A program made the translations under genes and the position numbers. From Panopea generosa (taxonomy: Eukaryota; Mollusca; Bivalvia; Adapedonta; Hiatellidae): a DNA stretch of 64,000 nucleotides. The notes beneath the pieces were generated by a model that was given only the letters and a program-made list of their open reading frames with translations, did no database searches and was not told the origin of the DNA. This document shows, piece after piece, positions 1-12,400 of this stretch; the first letter of the stretch is position 1; each line of letters begins with the position of its first letter. The stretch is taken from the NCBI GenBank assembly GCA_029582155.1, contig CM055911.1:51211419-51275418 (forward strand). The letters are read 5' to 3'.

Positions 1-139
1 ATGCACATGCTACAGGCGCTATTCTACAAAAGACAGTAAATCAACAAAATAAAAATCTGAACAGGTATGCCAGAAAGTGACTCGCTTGTGATAACCAGAC
101 TTCCAATCCTTGGTATCTACTGGGTTGGAATGAACTTTG

Positions 140-308
140 ACAGAGACTCGGTTCTGATTGACAGAGCCTCGGTTCTGATTTGACAGAAACTCGGTTCTGA
201 TTGACAGAGCCTCGGTTCTGATTTGACAGAGCCTCGGTTCTGATTTTACAGAGCCTCGGTTCTGATTGACAGAGCCTCGGTTCTGATTGACAGAGCCTCG
301 GTTCTGAT
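140..308. repeat. Tandem repeat, about 21-bp unit, about 8 copies
   Basis: Units read approximately TTGACAGAGCCTCGGTTCTG with small differences (GAGACTC, GAAACTC, one extra T). There is no spacer between units, so this is a minisatellite rather than a CRISPR array. It sits at the left end of the window inside intron sequence. Confidence 0.9.
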
Positions 309-544
309 AAAAAAACAGCGAAGCCTTGGGTAAGGATGTCCTAATCTCAGCCTAATATACATGAAGGAGTGACCCGTCTGCAAAAGTCAGTATCTATTAT
401 GAAGTCTGTATCTGTTACCAGTGTGCATAAAATGCCCTTTTCTCAAAACAGATAATCCAAATCTAATTGTTTGAAGTTATAAAATCGTTTAAAACTCCCC
501 AAAAACCACATTTAAGCAATGCAAATTTTTATCATGTTGTATAA

Positions 545-802
545 TGATTGATTGAATATTTAGCATCATTTTTATGCCATCGATGGCTAACAGACGATCA
601 GTTAACCCAACCACTCTTTCCTGGGGTTAACCAGTACTCGAACACACCCCATCTCTGCAGGTAACTCATAACTTTCCCACTTGAATCAGCGGGAGACGAA
701 TGATTTTGATACACAATGATGTATATATCAATCATAAAGGACACTGTTGCTGGGCGGATTAATAGTCAGACATGTAACCGACTGAGCTAATCAGTCCCGG
801 CC
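545..802 (-). mobile_element. SINE-B copy with perfect 13-bp target duplication
   Basis: SINE-B has a tRNA-like head at the right and a 3' end at the left reading, on the minus strand, GGCATAAAAATGATGCTAAAT then ATTCAATC. The copy is flanked by the direct repeat TCATGTTGTATAA (532-544 and 803-815), proof of target-primed insertion. Part of the head, including the B box, is deleted. Confidence 0.9.
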
Positions 803-3036
803 TCATGTTGTATAAATGCTATAATCATTAAAGTTAATGAGAATTCATACAAGTTCATCTTTTCAGAACCAGCATTAAAAGATATAATTTATTCAAGATT
901 GCATTCATGCTGACTTTAATACAATAAAATACAAAAAAACCATGGCATAGCTGAAACTGTTCAATACGATCATTATTCAAATACATTTGAAATCTAATGA
1001 CAAATAACTAGTCACAGCTGTCAATTTATCTTGAGTTATTGAGATCATGAATATTTATATATTGTTAGACTGGTATCACCCCTGTATGGTCAGTCAGAGA
1101 TACCGTCTTATCTCCATGTAGATCTTCGATTGCATACTACATGATTATCCCTACTTCATCTATAGAGGATAAAGCCTGGGATCCTATACTATATAATTAT
1201 CCCAATTTCATATGTACAGGATAAAGCCCGGCAATGTTTTGTTGATTTGTGTGGCCTCAATTGCCTGATATTTACTGTTTTTATATTTTGTTTAGGATGA
1301 CAATCGCAGTTGTACATGTAAAAGATATCCCATGTATATGGGAATATATACAGCATGTAGGTACATGTACAAGAATGGAATGGTATCATTTGAGCTGTAA
1401 TGGTCTTTTAACACAAGATGAATTGGATTTAGGTTTTATGACCCTAAAAATACAGTACTAAAGTTTAAATTCTCTCTGTCCGCCCACCCAGGAGACAACA
1501 ACAGAATTTGTTTATATGGGAATTAGATGAACATCATGACTATGATTGGGGGGATGGATAAAGTCCCAATTATGAAGTACTTGAACTAAAGTGTCATTCC
1601 TGGGGATAGAACAACAGATTTGAAAATCTGACAAATACCCCCACCCCTCCCCCACCCAGCAGGGGAAAACACAGACAGGCTCATTATGTGTAAGGAAAAA
1701 GTCGTCACCATGTCTATGTTTAAACATTCTGAATATTCGATTTATGGGAAATCAACATCCATCTATCAATACCAAGTGGCTCAACTATAATTGCCAATTA
1801 TGTACGATTACATCCGACATTCCGTTATCAGCTTGTTGTTAAAACATTACGTTTGGAAATAAGAAGTATACAAAGACATGGGGCGTGGTCATCTTTAATC
1901 TTAATAGAAAACAACAGATTATCACGACTTTATTTAGATCTATATTTAAGTCTGAGTTAATCTGGCATAAACAATCGGGTTGACTTCCAAAATATATTTA
2001 TATAAATTTAATACGAAAGGTCAGCAATAATGGTTAGAAATGAATGTGTGATAAATTGAGATTATTTCTTCTGTAGGGCGGCGCCATATCCCATAATCTT
2101 ACATGTATGGTAATTGTTTTCTTCTCCCTGATTTTTGTTCAATTTGGAATAAACATGATATTCTAGAATTGCATTCAATTTTACTGGTAGACATAGACAT
2201 CAAACTAAAACCCCAGCCTTTTTGAAAGTTCATGACAAGCATTCTACTGTAAAGCTTTTGGACCAAGCAGGGCCTGTATCCAAGATCTCAGGGGTGAGGG
2301 GTACCTAAAAACAATTTATTTTAAATATTTTTGAAATCTTTTTAAAATATTTATATTTCAGTATATAAAACCTTGTTTAAATATTTGAAGTTAAATCATC
2401 CAAACTAATTAAAGGCAGAGCATTTTTAGGTATTAAAATCATGCGGGTAAAATACCCCCAAATCACCGTATCCGAGCCTCCGACCATGCATGCTTATAGC
2501 ATTGCATGCAATTTTCTTACAATAGCTTTCATTCTTAGTTATATCCAATACAGTGTATGAAATTGTGTACAACATTCTGTAAAAACTTTATAAGCCAGAC
2601 AACAAGTGAATCAATTCCAACTGATCTGCTTTCATAATCAGATAGTCTGGGTGTAGGTATATTAAGTTATAGTGCAAGTAATTGAGGTACAATCATGCAA
2701 CCAGTCTATTTGTCAAACCAAAGAAATATAATATTGTATACTATTAGGTCTGATATTGGATACCTGTCAACCAGTCTATAGATCTGTATGTTGCAGCATA
2801 TGTAAAGTGTGCACCCATGACACGTTTGTGGCCTGTTTTTATTATTTATATGGACAGACAGACATGCCTTAGGCACGGCAAACAACAACACAGCAAGCAC
2901 TTTTGATATATAAAACTGATATATAAACTGTATAAACTGATTCAGGAAGTACTTGGCTGAGGGACTTCAATGGGTGTTATACCAGCTAAAAGTCATGTAG
3001 CAGACTATACATGGATGAAAAGTTTACGAAAGTAGA

Positions 3037-3352
3037 GTTGTAGTTGTATGGTGTTTAATGTCGCTTTCAACAATTTTTCAGTCATATCGTGATGGTGTCT
3101 ACTTTACTTGAGACAGTATTGTAAGCGCTGTCACACTGGAGTATCATGCCGCAGACACATAGTATGATACCCCACCCAGTCTCCAACTGAAACCGGGCCA
3201 ACCAGACCTAGAACTCTCCTCTAAATGCTGAGCGTCAAGCGAGGAAGCTTCTAGTACCATTTTTAAAGTATTTGGTATGACCCGGCCGGGGATTGAACCC
3301 ATGACCTTCCGCATGCGAGGCGGACGCTCTACCACTAGACCATGCCGCGGTC
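3037..3352 (-). mobile_element. SINE-A copy, full length, with tRNA-derived head
   Basis: Read on the minus strand it starts with GACCGCGGCATGGTCTAGTG, an A box (TGGTCTAGTGGTAGAGCG) and a B box (GGGTTCAATCCC), and ends near AAAGCGACATTAAACACCAT. It is flanked by a 13-bp duplication with one mismatch, TTACGAAAGTAGA / TTACAAAAGTAGA (3024-3036, 3353-3365). The head resembles tRNA-Gly/Asp/Glu. The body may belong to a known mollusc SINE superfamily; I cannot check that. Confidence 0.93.
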
Positions 3353-4554
3353 TTACAAAAGTAGAAGTGATCTAATTGGTTCTCAAATGAAGTATTTGGA
3401 CTGAGCTCAGGGCTTGAACCACAGTGATGAGAGTGAAGTTGTTTTTGAGATGGCGTGTTGTGAAATTTTTATAACTAACCCACTATCAATAATTCCATCT
3501 ATGCGAATCTGACCATATGGCCCATAATCCCATTAACATGTCAATAATCCTATCCACACTGGATACTAGCCAAAGAGATTTTCGATTAGTTAGTTCCCCT
3601 TACGTAATACTGTTTACTCCCCCTGTCCAGTAATGTTTACTAAATCTTCAGCTTATGTTTACAAATAATTTGCACTGTTATAAAATACGGGAATCATATC
3701 AGCTCCCTTTATGTTGTAATCCCCGTAAAGTTATTCACGAGTACTACTACAGGAAATTTTAGACTATAAATTGTTTTATGACCGATTTAGCCCCAGATAA
3801 GACTGAATGGCCAATTCAAATACCAAATATGGTAGATTACGACTCCAGATTCAAATCTTCCAGAATGATAAATCACCATTAACCCCAATACATGCACCAT
3901 GGTAAATTCTGTGCAAAAGAGCACCTGCAACTATTTGCTTTAAAAAAAACACACTATGTTTTATTTGCTGATTAATATCTGACAGACAAGTTTAATATTG
4001 AATTCAAATCAATCTTACAGGAGGCCACATTTACATTCCTTTTCCTTCCATGTCTCTTGGAGGTTTTGTATAAGGAAAAATCGCTATAAATATACCAAAA
4101 TTTAAAATATAATTAATCAACATTGAATATAAAGCGTCTTATCATCAATTTAGTAACTAAAATATGAATGATTGGTAATTATACAACATCCTTCATCTTA
4201 TAAGCAGCAGAAGGAACTGTTATACATACTTTGACTTTTGCAAGTCACTAAAAAACCTTCTTGCATATAAAATGTCTTTTGCCCAAGCTGATATCGGGGT
4301 CTCCACAGGAAGGAATGCATGTGCTGGGGTAAGAGCGTGTAGACACCTTCAACTTACTTTCAAGCGCTGTGTTAGGCACCCATTGAAATATATTTGACTA
4401 GTAAAATTTGTATTAATCAGGTAGTCATCATATTAAGTATGTTTCATTTTAGGCATTAATGGCACTAATGATTTAGAGGAAAGTAAGCTTTTGCAATTTT
4501 TTTTTTAATGAATTCAAGCGCTAGAGGAATACAATTTCTGAGAGTCAAGCACTG

Positions 4555-4995
4555 GGATGCCCTTCTGTGTAAATGGCCTGTGGAGAAGCCTGGATATTGA
4601 ACCCATGACCTCAGCGATGAGAAATAAGTGACCTTGTGACATTAAAACGAATTCTATATGGGATCCTCCAGCAAGAAGGGCCGTCTATAAATCCACATTT
4701 AAATTACTAATGAAGATCCGAATCCATGAAAGCAGTCACAACTTGCTGGCGCGCAAGCCGGACATCGCACACAGTGACGATGTTCTGACTGTCATAAAGC
4801 TTTGTTTCTTTAAATTTGATACTATTCACATAATTAGGGTTTATTTCTTTTTAAGGCATCCAGTTTAATTGGTGAAGGAAGACGCACACTTCAAAATGAA
4901 TCTGAGTAGAACCATCCTTCGGCAAATAACTTTTGAACCAAACTGGGCTCGAACTTCTGACTTGAGCACTTTTATAAGATAGCACCAACAATAAC
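4555..4995 (-). mobile_element. Two decayed SINE-C fragments
   Basis: 4555-4680 keeps the B-box side (GATATTGAACCCATGACCTC, read on plus) and 4862-4985 keeps the body (TTGGTGAAGGAAGACG, CTGAGTAGAACCATCCTTC). Both have the head towards the right, like the intact copies. They are too eroded to set exact ends. Confidence 0.5.
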
Positions 4996-5082
4996 AACCA
5001 TGCATGAAGGTGATCTTTACATGGTAATCAAACATTAATTAAATAAGAATAATATAGATACATGTATATATATATATATTTT

Positions 5083-5312
5083 TTTAATGGGGTTCAGCGT
5101 CATTTTCAACACATTTCATGTTGTATATGGCATATCCAGATTTACTGGTGGAGGAAGACCTCAGACTGAGTAGAACCAGTCCTTCCGCAAGTAACTGGAA
5201 ACTTTCTCACATAAAGTTTTTTGAACGAATGTGACTCGAACCTACAACCTTAGCGGTGAGAGGTAAATGATCTTGAGACGGCACCTTAAACCACCCGGCC
5301 ATAGAGGACCCC
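5083..5312 (-). mobile_element. SINE-C copy with Leu/Ser-tRNA-like head
   Basis: The minus-strand head reads TCCTCTATGGCCGGGTGGTT, like the A-box region of tRNAs with a long variable arm, then a B box AGGTTCGAGTC. The body includes GAGAAAGTTTCCAGTTACTTG and the 3' end GAAAATGACGCTGAACCCCA. A (TA)n tract precedes it at 5068-5080. Confidence 0.85.
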
Positions 5313-6921
5313 TATAGATATATTAAATTTTCTTTTTCAAAGTAAACAGTTTTCGTCATCTTGCTACATACATATAGCTTCAAATACATGTGTATGACCC
5401 TGATAGTTTATTTGACTTCAAATAAACATTTAAAACAAACCCCATCCTACCTATACCTGCTGGTCTGGCTGCTGCTACATTGATCATTTTCAGATAGTAT
5501 TTACATTTTCATACAAATCTGGGTCATCCCAGGTAAAAATCCATATTTTCTATTTACACAAATATTATAAAATAATATAAGTGGTAACCTGCTGGTGAGA
5601 TATTACCATAAACAGCACGCTTTGATTGTGACAGTTAAGTTTTACTTTATATAGAACCTGTTTGTGACGACTTCTTATTGTATAGTTCAATCATCATAAT
5701 AATATATTCTTCTGCAGATGTCTAAACTGGTGGTGGTTGGGATGGCATTAATTAGGGGGAAATGTTTATTCGGGGTGAATATGGTATATATTATATAGAA
5801 AAAATTATGTTCAGTTTATGATCTTGCAGCACTAAGGAATAGGTTGCTAGATTTAGAACCAGTGTGACTGGGTTCGGTTTGCTCAATCTGTTGACTTTCC
5901 AGAATCCCAGAAAACAGTGGTTTGATTGTACTGATTGTCTTTTAGCCCTTGATGACATAAACATTATAAATGCTAAACATTTAAATAAACAAGAAAGGAC
6001 TGAGTTGTGTAATGTGTTTAGCAATCTCTCAAACCAGGTATCGACCAGTGACACATATAGCAATTATTAATCACTACTGCACTAATTTAAGACAACAGTT
6101 ATTTACATTTGTGGGATGAGCATTTTTATGACTCACAATATAATGCTTAATTAAAAAATACTATAGTTTAGTGAGAAGATATATCAAAATTTAACAAAAG
6201 GAGCCATGTTTGATGATACTTTGATACATAACATCAGTGACTTAATTACAGTGTATAATGTCTCTGATTAAATCAATTAGCATCAGCTATTGAAGTTTAA
6301 GAGTACTTCCCACGTCATATCAAATATATTTAACAGGTACTTGTGAATTGAACAGTTTTGTTGATAGGTTTTTAACCTGTTTAACATTTTCTTGATTGCC
6401 CATAGGCACACCATCAAGTAATTGTTCACAGTATAAATATAACCATTTTAATATACATTGTTACCACAGTCATACAAATGTAAACAATCAAAGGAAAGAA
6501 TCTGTTTTTAACATGGTAGTTTGTTCTTGGCTGAAGTAAAACTCAAAATTATATCGTTATAATCTAGGGGAACAGGAGAAAGTCTCCCTAAATTGTTAAC
6601 AGGTTTATCTATGTCAGCTCTTCAATTGACATTGAGCCCTTTGTTGACAAATCACATTATTTCATATTCATTAATTTCAGCTCCATTACAAAGAAAGCTC
6701 AGAGCTTATAGGAATCCCAAATCCCGCCCCAAGTCGTTATCTGGGTAGAAACAATACATAGTTTTAAGGCTTCTGAGTTGAGTCTTAGCTTGAATTGATA
6801 AGGCATGGATATCCAATCTGCTGTCCACTATACAAGCGCCATCTTGGAACACGCAAAACAGCTTTAACAGGCTCCTTAAGAGTTAGAAACATGCAATGTG
6901 TCACACTAGATCAAGTCTATG

Positions 6922-6978
6922 ATTGAACCCTAAACATCTAACAGCCAACATTCTATCCATTGTACTACCGCCTGGCTT
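6922..6978 (-). mobile_element. tRNA-like SINE head, family unclear
   Basis: The minus strand shows an A-box-like GTAGTACAATGGATAGAATG and a B-box-like GGGTTCAATC about 30 bp apart, as in tRNA-derived SINEs. I could not follow a body or tail to a clear end. The 74-90 codon open frames over this spot on both strands have no protein features. Confidence 0.35.
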
Positions 6979-7429
6979 AAAGATTAAAGTAATAAAACTC
7001 ATAGTGTTTGATAGATTTGCTGTAAAAATAACATTACTTCCTTTGACTCCCTTTGTCGGTAATGGGGAAAGTGACTTTAAAGTGTGTTTCTTTATTGAAA
7101 CTAGACTAGCTGGTAAAGTCACTGTACAAAGCAAATCTATAAAATGATTCTGCCTGGGAACTATGCACTCCAAATTAGAATGTAAACAAAAAATACGTTA
7201 CATTGCAAAGTTGAGTATATCCAGACTTCTAGATCAATACACGAATGTAACAATGTGCCGCTATAAATAATTAATTTACAGCTTCATACTATGTTAATTA
7301 CATTTAATGGAGAACAGAACAAGAGTATCTAATATCCATTTCTTTAACTTCCCGCAAAAGTCACTATCAAACCGATAATCTCGTGAAATAGAAATGTAAA
7401 CAGAGCAGGCGACATTTAAATTTTCACCT

Positions 7430-7770
7430 GATTTTTACCTGGGCGACAGGAGCATGAGACGGGGTATTGCCATTTGGCCCCATCTTTCCTCCTCCGATCC
7501 CATACTCGTCCCTGAATCCGACGCCAGCTTGAAGTTTAATCCTTAATTAATCCAATAACTTTATTATGCCACACAAAAGTTTGCTATTTCGGGTATATAC
7601 CCTGATTCAACAACGAACTACGCTCCGATTCGCGCAGTCATTTACCTTTAATTGACATTTTAGTCGGATTACTTCAGTTAACATCGTCGTTGTGCTAGAT
7701 CAGAGCAGGTGGGCGGTAGTTTAAGAAGTATTCCGCGTGATGGATGAGTCACGCGTCATTGACTAAAGCT
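7430..7770. promoter_or_regulatory. Single-copy, CpG-richer intronic patch with an AP-1 type site
   Basis: This stretch has more CG dinucleotides than its AT-rich surroundings and shows none of the repeat families. It contains TGAGTCA (7745-7751), the AP-1 consensus, followed directly by ACGCGTCA, and several CpGs near 7620-7640. It could be an intronic enhancer or alternative promoter; there is no direct evidence of either. Confidence 0.3.
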
Positions 7771-8229
7771 GTATAAGGGATTGTCTCAAAATGTATCAGG
7801 GTTATTTGGAAATAGATGAAAGAGAACGCAGACTTGCATATTTCGACGGTTTTACGGTATGTCTAGTGTATAATTCTGGTATATTATTAATAATTAACGA
7901 ATGATATATATGTGTGTATATATAATGCTTTTGCATTTGAATGGCATGTTTACATAATAGAGTATTTGAAGAAATACGAGTCGTTGACAAAGTATATTAC
8001 TTGGTAATGGGTTTCGCGATAATGTACGTTTCTAAACAAATGTATACTGAACCCACCACCTGACAACTTATGTACCGGACATTTTATATACTTTCTCAAA
8101 AAGTATCAAAGCAATTTCCTTGAAATTTGGACTTGAACAAGAAAGAACATTTAGGTTATGTAAAAATACTTAATTTTCTGTTAATGACATTATACAAATT
8201 TTAATATCGCTACTCAATATTTTTACCAA

Positions 8230-8980
8230 TTATTGCATGCCCGCCTCCGAACGAGTTGTAGTGCACTTAGGCAACATCTATTTCTTAAACACATTGAAGA
8301 CTCCCCCCTGTGTACATGTGGACAAATAGAAAGCACAGCTCACTTCTTTCTCAATTGTCACCTTTACCAGCATCAACGCATACCACTCCTGACATCTGTC
8401 AGTGAGTTATGTACAGTTTCTTTAAATATAATTCTTTTTGGTGAACCACAACTCTCTTATGACAATAATGTTAAAATATTTGAAGCAGTTCACAAATACA
8501 TTTTATCCACTTATCGTTTCTCCTGATATGTAAGGAAGTCTGAAGAAATAACAAAGCTAGTTCTATTTACGTGGTGAGGTCAGCCCGTCTCCCAATTTCG
8601 TCCATGCCGTTCAGAACTTGTCCAAAAATGTTAACCATTATTATTATGTGAATTCACATAATCATCCATTACTTTAATCATTTTAATCACCTTTCTTTCT
8701 TTTTCTAATTACCCACTTCATTTTCTAAGTTTCTTAAATATATCCGAAACAATATTGCTAAAAGTATGTTAAACGTTTTTATTAAATATATTTTGAACTA
8801 TGTTATATTCGTAATGCTAAGAACATAAATCAAATTGTTAATAATCTGCCAAATTTGTTCACAATTGATATATGTCATGGAAAAGAACTTTATAAGATTT
8901 TATCTTCCGTTCTAATCCATATTTATACCTAAACTTATGGGTATATATGTACATTTGAAAGAATAAAAATATGTTTAAAC
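8230..8980 (+). mobile_element. 5'-truncated LINE: end of the ORF2-type protein plus 3' UTR
   Basis: An open frame to the stop at 8524-8526 encodes the C-terminal tail of a non-LTR retrotransposon reverse transcriptase. It shows RLRTSCSALRQHLFLKHIED, then a zinc-knuckle-like C-x-C ... H-x4-C (CTCGQ, HFFLNC) and a YxxxR pattern (LYQHQR). About 450 bp of AT-rich 3' UTR follow, ending near GAATAAAAATATG at about 8970. All upstream parts (endonuclease, RT) are missing, as usual for incomplete LINE insertions. I cannot name the clade safely. Confidence 0.8.
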
Positions 8981-9325
8981 CAATATTTTTACGAAGATAG
9001 TGGAAATACAAAAATGGCGGGTCAGCTGTTCCGTTCAGTATAGAATGCGTTTTTATTTACTTATCCCCTATGCGACGTTATGTTGCAATATTCAACGGAC
9101 AAAATATAACATAAACCGTCAATTAGAAGTAATAAACCAATGCTGGTATTGTGAATTTCGCATGTACGAGTCTGGGATATAATATATACACTCAGTACAG
9201 CTTTATAGATACTGGGCTACGTTTTTCAAAATCTGTTTACAATATATATGATGTAGTTCTAAAAGTTGATTCCTTGGTGTCAAATTTGCCGAATCTTTGT
9301 TTTAAAAAAAGTGTTTAAAACCAAC

Positions 9326-9498
9326 CTTTTTGAGACGACAGAACGAACAGAATTCCATTTATTTTTCAGGTCTTCGAGCATCTGCTGGAGTTCATCACGC
9401 TCAGGGTCAGCTTTCGTGCATCGGTCCTTCAAGTTCCTGCCAAGACGAGACGCCGAATAAAACGCCGGGTGTTTACCTGCAAGCTGATGTTGGAATTT
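9326..9498 (-). CDS. MACF1: Spectraplakin exon 22, isolated far downstream (173 nt)
   Basis: Acceptor TTCTTGCAG|AAATTC, donor CAAAAAG|GTTGGT, phase 0 in and 2 out. It encodes helix B (KFQHQLAGKHPAFYSASRLG), then RNLKDRCTKADPERDELQQM and helix C with Trp (EDLKNKWNSVRSVVSK). It matches the MACF1 repeat with EFQKSLGAKH and TGRSLKEKTSLAD. It directly continues exon 21 although 17.3 kb away. The plus strand across the same bases also has acceptor- and donor-like borders, but only the minus-strand frame gives spectrin sequence. The next exon is to the left of the window. Confidence 0.93.
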
Positions 9499-12400
9499 CT
9501 GCAAGAACAGGTAAATAGAGACTTAATTGTTGTATTACATTTATATATTGTCGCAATGCATGTGTAGTAAAACCATAAATAGATCTACACCCAAATATCA
9601 TTTTCTGGATATTTCTATTGTAACATTTATATTTTATCCAGTTACGCGCCATTTTTTTTATTCCAAACATAAATTAAAACTAAGAAGATAAGAAAAGATT
9701 TTAATTGATTTTATTTTTAAACGGAAAACATTTAAGAAACCTCAATTCACTGAACTGTCTGTAAGTTTATCACGTGGTGCGTTATATTTTATAAACTTGC
9801 ATAAGCTATGAAGGAAAGATGCTACCCAAATATATTAATGGAATAGGATGATGGCGTAAGTGAATCCTATAACAGTCGTCATTTTTGTCATGTTTTAATC
9901 CGGTTTGTGTTATTGCTTATGTATAAAAGCATGTTGTTAATTTATCACGAAGAGGGTTATTACTCAATATTTGTGTTGAATTCACTCTAATTTTTCGTGG
10001 ACTGGTATTCACCAACCGTTCTTAAGAATATTCTTAAGACTTGAACTCAAGAATGAATTTTGGAAAATACACTTAGAGACCATTTTTTGAGACCAAAATT
10101 TGAAAGCACGTTGGGACATATCGGTATATAGTCAAATAAACACTCACAATTATTCTATATCGCATGATAAACTAGACATCTGAGGTTGAAATTTGGATTT
10201 CTGAGTTCAAGCGTAAGGATATTCTCAAGAATGGTTGGTGAAAACGGCCCCTGGACACGACGTCGTGCAACATTGTTTGCAACGGTGCTATTCAAAATTA
10301 GACTCTCTTTGGCGTTCCATTCTTGAGAAACGCTCACGTTGAGTTTAAATGAAATGAAGTGAGCACGAAGATAATACATTCTAAACTGCCAGTTGTATAT
10401 GGAAACTGCTTAATTCTAGTTTGCTTAAACAGGAAACAACAACGTCCGTTCAATTAGCAAAATGAAAATTGATTACTCCAGCCACACCAACTTTCACGTG
10501 AAAAAGCAAACCCATAATTATAACCCACTTTAAAACTTTCAATATTTTTTTTATTTACATGATACTATCGTTCAATGTCAAACTGATTACAGTTTACATC
10601 CAAACAACAATACAGAACAAGCGGAAACCTGGGGTTACTTTGTGCGACACAGAGAATAAAGAGGCACAAATATGCAAACTCTACTTTACTCTTGGTTACG
10701 AAGTCATCCGACTCTCGTATCATTATTCTAATAGATACCTTAGACAGGAACATCAAACCAAATATCTTGTTTAATCTTCGGCATTAATTATACCGTTGTC
10801 GACTCGCTGGTCCAACAACTGCCACGAGTGCACGCAGACCGTAAATAATCCGAGAACGGTAATTATTAACGGTATCAAATCGTTAAGGTACAAATTGTGT
10901 TTTTTTCAGGTACAGTGTTTAGCACGATTGCAGGAAGAATAGGTAATATTGTTTAAGTGGAAGATTTCCATGGTGCAGAACAAATAGAAGGTACGTTGAT
11001 TTGATTATGACACTGACCAAGATGTCTCAATTATTGGTGGCAATGAAATAAACACTCACTAGCTGGCTCGTTGTTGCAACTAATACATCATCAACAGAAG
11101 ACTATGCAACTCGCGACCTTTATATATTTATATTGATTCTTCTTTGCTATTTTAATTATGTTTATGAATGGTGAGTACGTAAGATCATCTGATAAAACCC
11201 AGTAAACTAAACAATATGAAACCATATTTGTTTGCAAAGTTAAATCAATACTTCTGGAATACACAAAAAAAAAATTGAACTAATACATATATGTTTTAAA
11301 TGTAATGGCTAAGGAAATTCAAGTACTGTCCACTTTAACTGTAGTCGTGACATTTACAATGTCTCATTAGGTATAATTTGTCCGTAAATTAACTGCTTCA
11401 TCTTTTGTTGACATTACTAAAGAAATAACAAAGGCCGTAAACTTACACCCTGGCACAGACCTTAAGCAAAACAAAAATGATGGATCGGTAGATAAGGAAC
11501 ATAGCTGATCTTAATCAGCATTTAAACAATTTAATGTATCAGTTTTCGGTTACCTATTTGGACAGGAATATATATACACATGTCTTGATCCGTGGTGGTC
11601 ATTATTGTTCTGGGAGGGAGGGGATGGGGTAAGCAAGAGGGATATGTATGCCATTAAGGAGCTCATTTGCCAGCTATGATGCATTAATTGAAAAATTGAT
11701 GTTTGGGCATGTTTTTTATCATCTGTATTTTGCGATCATTGTTCGGATTTTCTCGTCCAAGTTCTAACCATGATCATGACACACTCAACTGTAGTAAATT
11801 GTTCATTAAAATATATTCAAATTGCGGCGGAAATATTGATAAATATTATATTTGAAAATATTGAGACAAGTAGGATAACATCCAATATGACATTATATTT
11901 GTATCATATATATTTATAATTTTTAAGTTAACTTTTAAAATTGCCGTATGCTCATTTAATAGAAAACCGAGATAAAACGTGTTTTCACGAAATAACTGAA
12001 TATTCAGATTTAGATGAAAAATCAAGTTGAACACTAAGACAGTTCTTATAATTCACATGTAAATGTGTTCGTATAAAAACTGAAAGAATAAAGAGGCGCT
12101 GGATGAAGCGATATTAACAGTTTTAAAATATGAATGTAAAAGCGTTTTATTAATGGTTTTGTCTATAAGTAATGCTAATATTGAAAAAAATCATTAATGA
12201 AATACATATACATGCATAATTCTAAAACTGTAAAACTATCTCACACTAGTTTAACAATGGAATTCACACGGCGTTTCTATATCTTTTCAGCATATCTACA
12301 TAGCAACTTTACCAGTACATTTATTAATACAAACTGTTCCATTAACCCAGTTAACATAATGGATGTCAACATCAAATTTAAAAACAGGGTCGGTTTTGGT

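Larger units (their letters stand above)
1..9325. other. Downstream intron of the spectraplakin gene (no exon found)
   Basis: I scanned both strands for spectrin-like, EF-hand or GAS2 peptides and found none. The next expected exon (helix A of the following repeat) is therefore to the left of the window. Contents are a tandem array at 140-308, SINE copies, a single-copy CpG-richer patch near 7430-7770 and a LINE 3' end at 8230-8980. The rest is AT-rich sequence without recognisable structure. Confidence 0.8.

Noticed and set aside
140-308. Regular repeats resembling a CRISPR array
   Set aside because: Units follow each other without unique spacers, and the DNA is plainly eukaryotic; it is a minisatellite.
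3290-3352. Possible tRNA gene (good A and B boxes on minus)
   Set aside because: The same head recurs at 15320 and 24550 attached to the same 250-bp body with target duplications, so it is a SINE head.
5864-6070. 68-codon plus frame and 90-codon minus frame over the same bases
   Set aside because: No motif on either strand and no splice context fitting the host gene phase.
8041-9325. Possible next spectraplakin exon downstream of exon 22
   Set aside because: No minus-strand frame here shows a helix-A Trp motif or a fitting phase-2 acceptor; the sequence is LINE 3' UTR and intron.
9461-9482. Alternative acceptor for exon 22 at CTTGCAG|GTAAAC
   Set aside because: It would remove 22 nt and break the frame with exon 21.
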